Below the pieces are notes generated by a model, which had not been told where the DNA came from, did no database searches, and was given only the letters and a program-made list of their open reading frames with translations. DNA of 64,000 nt from Paracoccaceae bacterium Fryx2. GTDB taxonomy: Bacteria; Pseudomonadota; Alphaproteobacteria; Rhodobacterales; Rhodobacteraceae. The DNA lies in NCBI GenBank assembly GCA_032334235.1, contig JAVSGI010000005.1:2108001-2172000 (forward strand). Direction: 5' to 3'. This document shows, in pieces, positions 54,058-62,660 of this stretch (the stretch's first letter is position 1; every line of letters starts with the position of its first letter). Made by a program: the position numbers and the translations under genes.

Positions 54058-55065
54058 TCATTCCCCCTGATCCACCTTCAGCACGATCTTGCCGATGTGG
54101 GCGCTTTCGATCCGCCAGTGTGCGGTCGCGGCCTGATCCAGCGGGTATTCGCTGTCCATCACCGGGGCGAAGGCGCCGCGGGCGATCATCGGCCAGACGT
54201 GGGTTTCGACCTCGCGGGCGATGCGGGCCTTGGCCAGATCGGATTGCGGCCTCAGGGTGGAGCCGGTGAGGGTCAGGCGGCGGGTCATAAGTTCGGCGAA
54301 GTTCAGCTCGACCCTGGCGCCGGTGAGGAAGGCGATCTGCACCAGCCGCCCGTCATCGGCCAGCGCCTTGACGTTGCGCGGCAGGTAGCTGCCGCCGACC
54401 ATGTCGAGGATCAGGTCTGCCCCGCCTTCCGCCCGCACGGCGGCGACGAAATCGGCGTCGCGGTAGTTCACCGCGACCTCGGCCCCCAGATCGCGGCAGG
54501 TGTCGCATTTCTTGTCGGAGCCGGCGGTGGCGAAGACCCGCGCGCCCAGCGCCCGGGCGATCTGGATCGCGGTGGTGCCGATGCCCGAGGTGCCGCCATG
54601 CACCAGAAACCGCTCGCCCGCGCGCAGGCCGCCGCGCATCACCACGTTGGACCAGACGGTGAAGCAGGTTTCAGGCAGGCAGGCGGCCTCGCGCAGCGAC
54701 ATGCCCGCGGGCACCGGCAGGGCGTGGTCGGCCCGGGTCAGGGCATATTCGGCATAGCCGCCGCCCGGTAGCAGGGCGCAGACCGCATCGCCCAGCGCCC
54801 AGCGGGTGACGCCGGGGCCGATGGCGGCGACATGGCCCGAAGCCTCCAGCCCCGGCAGCGGCGAGGCGGCGGGCGGCGGCGCGTAGGCACCCGCCCGTTG
54901 CAGCGCGTCGGGGCGGTTGACCCCGGCATAGGCGATGCGGATCACGATCTGGCCATGCCCCGGCACCGGCACCGGCACCGAGCAGGGTTTCAGAACGTCC
55001 GGCCCGCCGGGCTCATGGATTTCCATCGCCAGCATGGCGTGGGGCAGCGTCGCAGGGATCATCAT
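54058..55065 (-). CDS. NAD(P)H quinone oxidoreductase, zinc-independent MDR family (PIG3-like)
   Basis: The 335-residue protein has a GroES-like N-terminus (RIAYAGVNRPDALQRAGAYAPPP, as in TP53I3-like enzymes) and a Rossmann domain with VHGGTSGIGTTAIQIARALGARVFATA. It probably reduces quinones with NADPH. It lies 12 bp downstream of the COQ9-like gene, suggesting co-transcription. Confidence 0.9.
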   Translation of the reverse strand: MMIPATLPHAMLAMEIHEPGGPDVLKPCSVPVPVPGHGQIVIRIAYAGVNRPDALQRAGAYAPPPAASPLPGLEASGHVAAIGPGVTRWALGDAVCALLPGGGYAEYALTRADHALPVPAGMSLREAACLPETCFTVWSNVVMRGGLRAGERFLVHGGTSGIGTTAIQIARALGARVFATAGSDKKCDTCRDLGAEVAVNYRDADFVAAVRAEGGADLILDMVGGSYLPRNVKALADDGRLVQIAFLTGARVELNFAELMTRRLTLTGSTLRPQSDLAKARIAREVETHVWPMIARGAFAPVMDSEYPLDQAATAHWRIESAHIGKIVLKVDQGE

Positions 55066-55077
55066 GGGCGTGGTCTT

Positions 55078-55767
55078 TCAGTTGCCAAGGCTGCCGGGCA
55101 GGTCGGTGGGCGGCACCGGGGCCTTCACCCGGTCGAACACCTTCAGCGGGCCGTCCATCATGGCCTTGCCCAGGGGGTTCTTGCGCAGGCTGGACTTGAG
55201 TTTCTCGACCTGCATGACGTTGTCGATGCGGCGGTCGAGGAATTCGGCGGTTGCCTGTTGCCCCGGACTGTCGTCGCCCAGCCAGTAAAGCACCGTCGCG
55301 GCATAGACGCCCGAGAGCGTGGCGCGCTTGGAATACCAGTTGAGGTCGGTCGAGGTGTCGCCCAGCGCGCGCCAGATCGCATCGGCTGTGTCCCAGACCG
55401 CCCGCGCCCCGTCGGCGGCGTATTGCGGCAGGGCAAACAGCGCGCTGCCCCGGCGCACCAGTTCCTTGTCCTCGACCGCGTCGAGCCGGGCGCGGATGGC
55501 AAAGGCGACCCGGTCGCGGTAGCGCATCGCGCCAAGATCGGTCGCCGCCAGCCGGTCGAGCATCGCCGCGTCGCCCGCCTCGTGATAGGCCAGCGCCAGG
55601 TCGACGCCGCCGCGCGGAAACAGCGCACGCCCCAGCGCCGGGTCCAGCCCCGAATCACCCAGCGCGGCGCGCAAGGTGGCCTCGGACCAGCCGTCGAACG
55701 GCACATGCACCAGTGCGGCCTGCAAAATGGCCGCTTTCGCGCCCTCGAGTCCCATTTCGTTCGTCAT
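55078..55767 (-). CDS. COQ9-family ubiquinone biosynthesis protein
   Basis: From MTNEMGLEGAKAAILQAALVHVPFDGWSEATLRAA (229 residues) the protein has an HTH/TetR-like N-terminus and the COQ9 core TDLNWYSKRATLSGVYAATVLYWLGD. COQ9 binds lipid and helps Coq7-type hydroxylation of ubiquinone intermediates. The ATG at 55767 is supported by GGAGG upstream; the longer frame is rejected. Confidence 0.9.
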   Translation of the reverse strand: MTNEMGLEGAKAAILQAALVHVPFDGWSEATLRAALGDSGLDPALGRALFPRGGVDLALAYHEAGDAAMLDRLAATDLGAMRYRDRVAFAIRARLDAVEDKELVRRGSALFALPQYAADGARAVWDTADAIWRALGDTSTDLNWYSKRATLSGVYAATVLYWLGDDSPGQQATAEFLDRRIDNVMQVEKLKSSLRKNPLGKAMMDGPLKVFDRVKAPVPPTDLPGSLGN

Positions 55768-55874
55768 CCGTCCTCCTTCGGGCCGCATATGGTGGACAAG
55801 GCCCCACCCCTTTGTTATAGGCCGCGGGCCTGCACAATCGTGCAACTCTAACTCAGGAAGGTGGTGACAACCAC

Positions 55875-56081
55875 ATGCAGGTCAGCGTCCGCGACAACAA
55901 CGTCGAGCAAGCCCTCCGGGCCCTCAAGAAAAAGCTCCAGCGCGAAGGCGTGTTCCGCGAAATGAAGCTCAAGCAGCATTTCGAGAAACCCTCCGTCAAG
56001 CGCGCCCGCGAGCAAGCCGAAGCCGTGCGCCGTGCGCGCAAGCTCGCGCGCAAGAAGGCACAGCGTGAAGGCGGTCTCTAA
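55875..56081 (+). CDS. rpsU: 30S ribosomal protein S21
   Basis: The 68-residue protein reads [20 protein letters not shown], then [23 protein letters not shown] and a basic C-terminus. S21 acts in translation initiation. AGGAAGGTGGTGA precedes it and a terminator follows. Confidence 0.97.
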   Translation: MQVSVRDNNVEQALRALKKKLQREGVFREMKLKQHFEKPSVKRAREQAEAVRRARKLARKKAQREGGL

Positions 56082-56140
56082 GACGTTTTTCCGCATGCTG
56101 TGACGGCGGGCCTTCCGGGGCCAGGCCGTCATCCGAAGGG

Positions 56141-56168
56141 CCCCCGCGCGCGAGTGTCGGGGGTTTTT
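56141..56168 (+). terminator. Terminator after rpsU
   Basis: CCCCCG and CGGGGG pair around an 11-nt loop and are followed by TTTTT. It lies 59 bp after the rpsU stop. Confidence 0.75.
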
Positions 56169-56258
56169 CCATGCCCATGGTGGCGCGACAGGCCGCCGCC
56201 GTTGTTTTCGGCACGGATTCATGGCAAGCCGCGCGGGCAACAACCGCAAGGCGCCCCG

Positions 56259-56957
56259 ATGTCACAAAGCATGCTGTCCACCTTCATCAAGCCGATGCAC
56301 CGCGAGGGGTATCGGTTCGTGGCGATCTTTGCCGCGGTTTCGTTGATCCTGTTCTTCCTGTGGGAACCGCTGGGCTGGATCGGGGCGGGCCTGACGGCGT
56401 GGTGCTACTACTTCTTCCGCGACCCCGACCGGATGACGCCGGTGCGCGAGGGGCTGGTCATCAGCCCCGCCGATGGCGTGGTATCGCTGATCGAACCCGC
56501 CGTGCCGCCCGAGGAACTGGGGCTGGGGCCCGAGCCGCGGCTGCGGGTGTCGGTGTTCATGAACGTGTTCAACTGCCATGTGAACCGCGCGCCGGTGGCG
56601 GGCACCTTCACCAAGATCGCCTACCGGCCCGGCAAGTTCCTCAACGCCTCGCTCGACAAGGCGAGCGTTGACAATGAACGCAACGCGCTGGTGATCCGCA
56701 TGGCCGATGGCCGCGACCTGGCGGTGGTGCAGATCGCGGGCCTCGTGGCGCGGCGCATCGTGTGCGAAGTCAAGGAAGGCGCCGCCACCCGCACCGGGCA
56801 ACGGTTCGGCATGATCCGCTTCGGGTCGCGGCTGGATGTCTACCTGCCCGACGGGGTGGCGCCGCTGGTCAGCCTGGGGCAGACCACCGTTGCGGGCGAA
56901 ACCGTGCTGGCCGATCTGGCGGGCACCGAACCGCGCCGCCTGGCAGAGGTGCGCTGA
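56259..56957 (+). CDS. psd: Phosphatidylserine decarboxylase proenzyme
   Basis: The 232-residue protein from [20 protein letters not shown] has N-terminal membrane helices (about 20-50), [18 protein letters not shown] and [11 protein letters not shown], where self-cleavage at Gly-Ser yields the pyruvoyl group. It is the short (archaeal/PSD-B-like) form. It makes phosphatidylethanolamine and precedes pssA by 3 bp. Confidence 0.94.
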   Translation: MSQSMLSTFIKPMHREGYRFVAIFAAVSLILFFLWEPLGWIGAGLTAWCYYFFRDPDRMTPVREGLVISPADGVVSLIEPAVPPEELGLGPEPRLRVSVFMNVFNCHVNRAPVAGTFTKIAYRPGKFLNASLDKASVDNERNALVIRMADGRDLAVVQIAGLVARRIVCEVKEGAATRTGQRFGMIRFGSRLDVYLPDGVAPLVSLGQTTVAGETVLADLAGTEPRRLAEVR

Positions 56958-56960
56958 GCG

Positions 56961-57695
56961 ATGATCGAACGGCCCAAGGACACCCTGCCGCTGCTGCTGT
57001 TCCTGCCCAACGTCATCACGATCCTGGGCCTGTGTGCCGGTCTGACGGCGATCCGCTTCATCATGGTGGGGCGGTTCGACTTTGCGGTGATGCTGATCAT
57101 CTTCGCGGCGGTGATCGACGGGCTCGACGGGCTGCTGGCCCGACGCCTGAATGCGCAAAGCACCATCGGGGCGGAGCTGGACACGCTGGCCGATTTCCTG
57201 AGCTTCGGCGTGGCCCCGGCGCTGCTGGTGTTCCAGTTCGCTCTGGCGGGCACCTACAGCACCAACTGGATCTTCGTGCTGGTCTACACCATCTGCGCCT
57301 GCCTGCGCCTTGCGCGCTTCAACGTCCACCGCGACGCGCCCCAGCCGGTCGGCAAGCCGCATTTCATCGGCGTGCCGGCCCCCGGCGGCGCGCTGCTGGC
57401 GCTGCTGCCGGTGTTCCTGACCCTGCAGGGCACGCTGGATGCCACGAACTTTCCGATGGCCTACGGCGTCTATCTCGGGCTGGTCGGGGTGCTGATGACC
57501 AGCCGGGTGCCCACCCTTTCGTCCAAGGCGGTGCGGGTGCCGCGCGACAAGTCGAAACTTGTGCTGATCGGGGCTGCGATCTTCATGGGGCTTCTGGTCA
57601 CGCGCTTCTGGCTGCTGATGGTGCTGGTCGGCATTGCCTACATGTGCGTGATCCTGTGGAACGTGTTCAACTACCTGCGCGGCCGCCCGATCTGA
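56961..57695 (+). CDS. pssA: CDP-diacylglycerol-serine O-phosphatidyltransferase
   Basis: The 244-residue polytopic protein has the CDP-alcohol transferase motif DGLDGLLARR...GAELDTLAD (D-x2-DG-x2-AR-x8-G-x3-D-x3-D) and about eight hydrophobic helices. It makes phosphatidylserine, the substrate of the adjacent Psd. Confidence 0.95.
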   Translation: MIERPKDTLPLLLFLPNVITILGLCAGLTAIRFIMVGRFDFAVMLIIFAAVIDGLDGLLARRLNAQSTIGAELDTLADFLSFGVAPALLVFQFALAGTYSTNWIFVLVYTICACLRLARFNVHRDAPQPVGKPHFIGVPAPGGALLALLPVFLTLQGTLDATNFPMAYGVYLGLVGVLMTSRVPTLSSKAVRVPRDKSKLVLIGAAIFMGLLVTRFWLLMVLVGIAYMCVILWNVFNYLRGRPI

Positions 57696-57703
57696 CCGCC
57701 CTT

Positions 57704-57733
57704 CTTCTGTTCTGAAGTATCCCCGCCGGAGGC
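57704..57733. repeat. Single arm of the AAATATCCCCGCCGGAGG palindrome family
   Basis: TTCTGTTCTGAAGTATCCCC continues into GCCGGAGGCT, matching one arm of the element at 61501 with small changes. No complementary arm follows. It lies 8 bp after the pssA stop and looks like a decayed half-element. Confidence 0.65.
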
Positions 57734-57765
57734 TCTGCCCCTTCCGCCCGCACCGCCGCCCGGCG

Positions 57766-58224
57766 CTACACCGAAAGCGCCGTGGTCTGCACCACGGTGC
57801 GCAGGGCAAAGCTGGAATGCATCTGCGCCACGCCCGGCAGGCGCGACAGGTAGCGGCGGTGGATGCGGGCGAAGTCTTCGGTGTCCTGCGCCACGATCTT
57901 CAACAGATAGTCGGCCGTGCCCGCCATCAGGTGGCATTCCAGAATGTCGGGCACCCGCGCCACCTCGCGCTCAAAGGCTTCCAGCACCTCGTCGGCCTGT
58001 CCCTGGAGGGTGATCTCGACAAAGACGGTGGTCGGCTTTCCCAGCCGGCGGGCATCCAGCAACGCCACATAGGCGCGGATGAAGCGGTCGGCCTCCAGCC
58101 GCTGCACGCGGCGGTGGCAGGCCGAGGGCGACAGGTTCACCCGTTCGGAAAGCTCGGCATTGGTGATCCGCCCCTCTTGCTGCAGAACGGTCAGGATTCG
58201 GCGGTCTGTCGCGTCAAGGTCCAT
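57766..58224 (-). CDS. Lrp/AsnC-family regulator, divergent from ald
   Basis: The 152-residue protein has an N-terminal HTH (MDLDATDRRILTVLQQEGRITNAELSERVNLSPSACHRRVQRLEADRFI) and a C-terminal RAM domain (DYLLKIVAQDTEDFARIHRRYLSRLPGVAQ). It is divergent from alanine dehydrogenase, a common arrangement in which the Lrp protein controls ald in response to alanine. Confidence 0.92.
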   Translation of the reverse strand: MDLDATDRRILTVLQQEGRITNAELSERVNLSPSACHRRVQRLEADRFIRAYVALLDARRLGKPTTVFVEITLQGQADEVLEAFEREVARVPDILECHLMAGTADYLLKIVAQDTEDFARIHRRYLSRLPGVAQMHSSFALRTVVQTTALSV

Positions 58225-58374
58225 GTGTGTGGTGATTTCTTCGATGAAAGGGGCCGGTTTCCGCAGTTCCTACCATGAATGGCTTTCGCGTCACCCCGGA
58301 AATCGAAACTTCGCCACCGGACCTGCGGCATCCTGCCTCATACTGCGGCGGGAGGCCGCATCAGGGAGTGTCAG

Positions 58375-59538
58375 ATGAAGATCGGTTGCCCGACAGAGAT
58401 CAAGCCGCAGGAATTCCGCGTCGGCCTGACGCCAGACGCCGCACGCGAGGCGGTGGCGCACGGGCATCAGGTGCTGATCGAGACCGGGGCGGGCGTCGGC
58501 TCGGGCTTTGCCGATGCCGATTACCTTGCGGCGGGAGCGCAGATCGCCGCCAGCGCCGAGGAGGTCTTTGCCGAGGCCGCGCTGATCGTCAAGGTCAAGG
58601 AACCCCAGCCGGAGGAACGCCGGCGGCTGCGGGCGGGACAGGTGCTGTTCACCTATCTGCACCTTGCCCCCGACCCCGACCAGACCGCCGACCTGCTGGA
58701 AAGCGGCGTCACCGCCATCGCCTACGAGACGGTGACGGATGATCGCGGTGGCCTGCCCCTGCTGGCGCCGATGTCCGAGGTTGCGGGGCGGCTGGCACCG
58801 CAGGTCGGGGCGTGGACCTTGCAGAAGGCCAACGGCGGGCGCGGCGTGCTGCTGGGCGGCGTGCCCGGTGTGGCGCCCGCACGGGTGCTGGTGCTGGGCG
58901 GCGGCGTGGTCGGCACCCATGCCGCCCGGGTCGCCGCCGGGATGGGGGCCGACGTGACGGTGCTTGACCGCTCGATCCAGCGGCTGCGCTATCTGGATGA
59001 CCTGTTCGGCGGCAGTTTCCGGACCGGCTATGCCACGGCGGGCAGCATGATCGATCTGGCGCGGCAGGCCGACCTGATCATCGGCGCGGTGCTGGTGCCC
59101 GGTGCGGCGGCCCCCCGGCTGATCACCCGGGCGCAGCTTGCCGGGCTGAAGCCGGGGGCGGCGCTGGTCGATGTGGCGATCGACCAGGGCGGCTGTTTCG
59201 AGACCAGCCGCGCCACCACCCATCAGGACCCGATCTACACGGTCGACGGCATCCTGCACTATTGCGTCGCCAACATGCCCGGCGCGGTGGCGCGGACCTC
59301 GACCCTCGCCCTTGGCAACGCGACGCTGCCCTTCCTGCTGGCGCTGGCCGACAAGGGCTGGAAACTGGCCTGCGCCGAGGACCGCCACCTGCTGGCCGGT
59401 CTGAACACCCATGCCGGGCATCTGACCTATGCCGCAGTGGGGGCAGCCCTCGGCCTGCCGGTGATCGCGGCCGCAGATGCGCTGAACATCCGACGCACCG
59501 ATGACGGGGGGCGACGGAACCCGGCCGCGCGGACGTAG
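58375..59538 (+). CDS. ald: Alanine dehydrogenase
   Basis: The 387-residue enzyme interconverts L-alanine and pyruvate with NAD. From MKIGCPTEIKPQEFRVGLTP it has IVKVKEPQPEE, the NAD-binding LVLGGGVVGTHAARVAAGMGADVTVLD, and HYCVANMPGAVARTST. GGGAGTGTC precedes the ATG; the upstream in-frame ORF overlaps the regulator's promoter. Confidence 0.94.
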   Translation: MKIGCPTEIKPQEFRVGLTPDAAREAVAHGHQVLIETGAGVGSGFADADYLAAGAQIAASAEEVFAEAALIVKVKEPQPEERRRLRAGQVLFTYLHLAPDPDQTADLLESGVTAIAYETVTDDRGGLPLLAPMSEVAGRLAPQVGAWTLQKANGGRGVLLGGVPGVAPARVLVLGGGVVGTHAARVAAGMGADVTVLDRSIQRLRYLDDLFGGSFRTGYATAGSMIDLARQADLIIGAVLVPGAAAPRLITRAQLAGLKPGAALVDVAIDQGGCFETSRATTHQDPIYTVDGILHYCVANMPGAVARTSTLALGNATLPFLLALADKGWKLACAEDRHLLAGLNTHAGHLTYAAVGAALGLPVIAAADALNIRRTDDGGRRNPAART

Positions 59539-59565
59539 AAGGCCCAGAACAACAACGAGGGCATC

Positions 59566-60165
59566 ATGTTCGCGCGACTTTCCCCCTACTGGCTCTGGCT
59601 GCTTCTGGCGCTTCCCGCGTTGGGAATGACCGTCGAGCTGGCCACCTCGACCAATCCGAAAATCTATCACATTCTCGTCCACCCGACCGGCGAGTTCGCC
59701 GCGCGGTTCATGATCATCGCCATGATGGCGACGCCGCTGATGATGCTGTTTCGCGGCTGGCGCGGGCCGCAATGGCTGCGGCGCAACCGGCGCTATTTCG
59801 GCGTCGCGGCCTTTGCCTATGCTGCGGTGCATACCGTGTTCTACATCATCGACAAGGCCGCGCTGGATACGGTCCTGGCGCAGGCGACCCGGTTCGACAT
59901 GGCGACGGGGTGGCTGTCCTTCGTGATCTTCCTGCCGCTGGCCGCCACCTCGATGGACTGGGCGGTGCGCAAGCTGGGCCCCGCATGGAAACCGCTGCAA
60001 CGCTGGACCTATGCGGCGGCGGTGTTGACGCTGCTGCATTGGGCCAGCCTGCACGACTGGGGCCACCCCGCCGCGGCGCTGGTCCACTTTGCACCCCTGG
60101 CGGCCCTGAGCCTTTACCGGCTGTGGTGGACCTACCTGCGCCCCCGCCCGATGCGGATGGCCTGA
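59566..60165 (+). CDS. msrQ: Haem-binding membrane protein, MsrQ/ferric-reductase-like
   Basis: The 199-residue protein has six helices with paired His in helices (FAYAAVHTVFYIID and LLHWASLHDWGH), the ferric-reductase-like haem b arrangement of MsrQ, and the RRNRRYFGVAAFAYA loop typical of MsrQ. MsrQ feeds electrons to MsrP to repair oxidised periplasmic Met. No msrP is adjacent, so another partner is possible. Confidence 0.82.
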   Translation: MFARLSPYWLWLLLALPALGMTVELATSTNPKIYHILVHPTGEFAARFMIIAMMATPLMMLFRGWRGPQWLRRNRRYFGVAAFAYAAVHTVFYIIDKAALDTVLAQATRFDMATGWLSFVIFLPLAATSMDWAVRKLGPAWKPLQRWTYAAAVLTLLHWASLHDWGHPAAALVHFAPLAALSLYRLWWTYLRPRPMRMA

Positions 60166-60172
60166 GCAGCTC

Positions 60173-60195
60173 GGCCCCCGGGTGACCCGGGGGCC
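60173..60195. terminator. Hairpin between convergent msrQ-like gene and mscL
   Basis: GGCCCCCGGG-TGA-CCCGGGGGCC is a perfect 10-bp stem lying between the two convergent stops. No T run is present; it could end both transcripts. Confidence 0.65.
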
Positions 60196-60207
60196 TCGCG
60201 CGGCACG

Positions 60208-60642
60208 TCAGGCCCGCGCCCGCAGCAGGTCGCGGATGTCGGCCAGAAGCTGTTCCTGCGTCGGCCCGGCCGGGACCACCGGCTTCGCGGCCTCTTTGGC
60301 GATCGCCGCATCCTTGATCCGGTTGACCATCTTCACCAGCAGGAACACCACGAAGGCGATGATCATGAAATTGATCACCGCCATGATGAAGGCACCATAG
60401 GCAAACACTGCCGCCCCGGCATCCCGCGCGGAGGTCAGGCCGGTGCCGGGGGCAACCTCGCCCTTCAGCACGACATACATGTTGGAAAAGTCGATGCCGC
60501 CGATGATCAGCCCGATGATCGGGTTGATCAGATCGCCGACCAGACTCGAGACGATGGCGGTGAAGGCGGCCCCGACGATGATGCCCACCGCCATGTCCAT
60601 CACGTTGCCCTTGGCAATGAAATTCTTGAATTCGTTCAGCAT
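60208..60642 (-). CDS. mscL: Large-conductance mechanosensitive channel MscL
   Basis: The 144-residue protein starts [38 protein letters not shown], the hallmark N-terminal helix and TM1, followed by TM2 ([20 protein letters not shown]) and a C-terminal amphipathic helix. It opens under membrane tension as an osmotic release valve. Confidence 0.97.
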   Translation of the reverse strand: MLNEFKNFIAKGNVMDMAVGIIVGAAFTAIVSSLVGDLINPIIGLIIGGIDFSNMYVVLKGEVAPGTGLTSARDAGAAVFAYGAFIMAVINFMIIAFVVFLLVKMVNRIKDAAIAKEAAKPVVPAGPTQEQLLADIRDLLRARA

Positions 60643-60791
60643 TATAACCGACTCCCTTGATATGTGCGCGGCTTGCCGCCGCATTCCGTTCGCAACCGCA
60701 CAGCGGCAGTCCGAATATGGCACAGCAAAAGCCGTTGTCTGGCGGGGAAAAGCTGTTTCACTGCGGATCTGCCCGAAGGAGGCTCCGCGCC

Positions 60792-61487
60792 ATGAAGACC
60801 CTTGCCGATTTCCCCATCACCCGGCGCTGGCCGCCGCGCGATCCCGCCGCGATCCAGCTTTATTCGCTGAACACGCCCAACGGGGTGAAGGTGTCGATCG
60901 CGCTGGAGGAGATGGGGCTGGCTTACGACGCCCATCCGGTCAGCTTTGCCGCCAGCGACCAGATGTCGCCGGAGTTCCTGTCGCTGAACCCCAACAACAA
61001 GATCCCGGCGATCATCGACCCGCAGGGGCCGCGGGGCGCGCCGCTGGCGCTGTTCGAAAGCGGGGCGATCCTGGTCTATCTGGCGGAAAAAAGCGGGATG
61101 CTGCTGCCCGCCGCAAACCGCTACGAGGTGCTGCAATGGCTGATGTTGCAGATGGGCGGCATCGGGCCGATGTTCGGGCAACTGGGCTACTTCCACCATT
61201 TCGCGGGGAAGGAGATCGAAGACCCCCGCCCCAAGGAACGCTACCGCGCCGAGGCCGCCCGCCTGCTGCGGGTGCTCGATGGCGCGCTGGCGGGACGCGA
61301 CTGGATCGCGGGCGACTATTCGATTGCCGACATCGCCATCTGCCCCTGGCTGCGCGGGCTGCGCGACTTCTACAAGGCGGCCGATCTTGCGGGCTGGGGC
61401 GATCTGGCACGGGTGCCCGCCTACCTCGACCGTTTCCTCGCCCGCCCGGCGGTGCAGCGCGGGCTGGAAATTCCGGCCGCGCCCTGA
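60792..61487 (+). CDS. Glutathione S-transferase, Nu/YghU-like
   Basis: The 231-residue protein from [42 protein letters not shown] has a thioredoxin-like N-terminus with [19 protein letters not shown] and [13 protein letters not shown], then a helical C-domain ([14 protein letters not shown]). The TPNGxK sequence marks the YfcG/YghU class, which binds two glutathiones and reduces disulfides or peroxides. Confidence 0.9.
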   Translation: MKTLADFPITRRWPPRDPAAIQLYSLNTPNGVKVSIALEEMGLAYDAHPVSFAASDQMSPEFLSLNPNNKIPAIIDPQGPRGAPLALFESGAILVYLAEKSGMLLPAANRYEVLQWLMLQMGGIGPMFGQLGYFHHFAGKEIEDPRPKERYRAEAARLLRVLDGALAGRDWIAGDYSIADIAICPWLRGLRDFYKAADLAGWGDLARVPAYLDRFLARPAVQRGLEIPAAP

Positions 61488-61500
61488 CTCTTTCGTTTTC

Positions 61501-61577
61501 TTCTGTTGTCAAATATCCCCGCCGGAGGCTCCTGCGGCGAGGCCGGGTGCCTCCGGCGGGGATATTTGACAACAGAA
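61501..61577. repeat. Perfect 29-bp-arm palindrome, AAATATCCCCGCCGGAGG family
   Basis: The left arm (61501-61529) and right arm (61549-61577) are perfect reverse complements, 29 of 29 positions, around a 19-nt loop. The inner core is shared with 15106-15190 and 57704-57733. It lies between the GST and the convergent threonylcarbamoyl-AMP synthase genes and probably terminates both transcripts. Confidence 0.93.
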
Positions 61578-61584
61578 GAAGCTG

Positions 61585-62544
61585 TCAGGGCCGGGGCGCG
61601 GCGGCCCTGCGGAGGCGGTCGTTGATGGCACAGCCGAGGCCCCGGTCGGGGACAGGGGCGAAGGCGATGCGGCCGGCGGGTCCGGCCAGCGCATCGGCGG
61701 TGCGCAGGGTGCGAAACAGGGCGGCGGCGGCTTCGACCAGATCGCCGGTGGGCGAGAGGCTGAGGGGGGCGCCGGGGCAGGACGGGCCGAAACCGACCCA
61801 GACCTCGCCCGCCTCGGGTCGGGCGGCGTTCAGGCGGAGGGCGGCGGCGGGGGCGTAGTGCGAGGCAAACTGGCCGGGGGCGCTGGGGCGATTGACATCT
61901 CCGCCGGGGATCAGGGGCGCGCGCAGGGCAGCCTCCAGTGCCTCGGCCGGGATGCCGCCGGGGCGCAGCAGGGTGGCGGGGCCGTCGAGGCCGAGGATGG
62001 TCGATTCCACCCCCACGGCGCAGGGGCCGCCATCGAGGATCGCGGCGATGCGGCCCGCGAGGCCGTCGCGGACGTGGCCCGCCTCGGTCGGGCTGACGCG
62101 GCCCGAGGGGTTGGCCGATGGTGCCGCCAGCGGGCCATCGAAGGCCGCCAGCAGCGCACGGGCGACCGGGTGGGCGGGCAGACGCAGTGCCACGCTGTCA
62201 AGCCCGGCGGTGACCAGCGGGGACAGGCCCGCATCGGCGCAGAGCGGCAGCACCAGCGTCAGCGGGCCGGGCCAGAAGGCGGCGGCCAGCGCCTCGGCCC
62301 GGTCGTCGAACCGGGCAAGGCGGCGGGCGGCGGCGATGTCGGGCAGATGCACGATCAGCGGGTTGAAGCGGGGGCGGCCCTTGGCCTCGAAGATCCGCGC
62401 CACCGCCGTGCCGGACCGCGCGTCGCCCGCAAGGCCGTAGACGGTTTCGGTCGGCATCGCCACCAGGTCGCCCGCGCGCAGCAGGGCGGCGGCGCGGGCG
62501 ATGCCCTCTGGCGTGGGGGCAAGGGTTTCGGTGGTGATCGGCAT
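61585..62544 (-). CDS. L-threonylcarbamoyladenylate synthase (Sua5/TsaC)
   Basis: This enzyme makes threonylcarbamoyl-AMP for the t6A37 tRNA modification. The 319-residue protein has the YrdC domain (GDLVAMPTETVYGLAGDA, AKGRPRFNPLIVHL, LRLPAHPVARALLAAF, PLAAPSANPSGRVSPT) and a C-terminal Sua5 domain (SAPGQFASHYAP), so it is the longer Sua5 form. Confidence 0.94.
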   Translation of the reverse strand: MPITTETLAPTPEGIARAAALLRAGDLVAMPTETVYGLAGDARSGTAVARIFEAKGRPRFNPLIVHLPDIAAARRLARFDDRAEALAAAFWPGPLTLVLPLCADAGLSPLVTAGLDSVALRLPAHPVARALLAAFDGPLAAPSANPSGRVSPTEAGHVRDGLAGRIAAILDGGPCAVGVESTILGLDGPATLLRPGGIPAEALEAALRAPLIPGGDVNRPSAPGQFASHYAPAAALRLNAARPEAGEVWVGFGPSCPGAPLSLSPTGDLVEAAAALFRTLRTADALAGPAGRIAFAPVPDRGLGCAINDRLRRAAAPRP

Positions 62545-62660
62545 TCCGCCCCGTGACGCAGCGTTGAGCTTGAGGTTGGTCGCCCTTGCGCTAGGCTTGG
62601 GCCGAAGGCATTCACATAGCCGCGCGCCCCGCGATTGCCAAGCGTGCCCGAGGAGACGCC

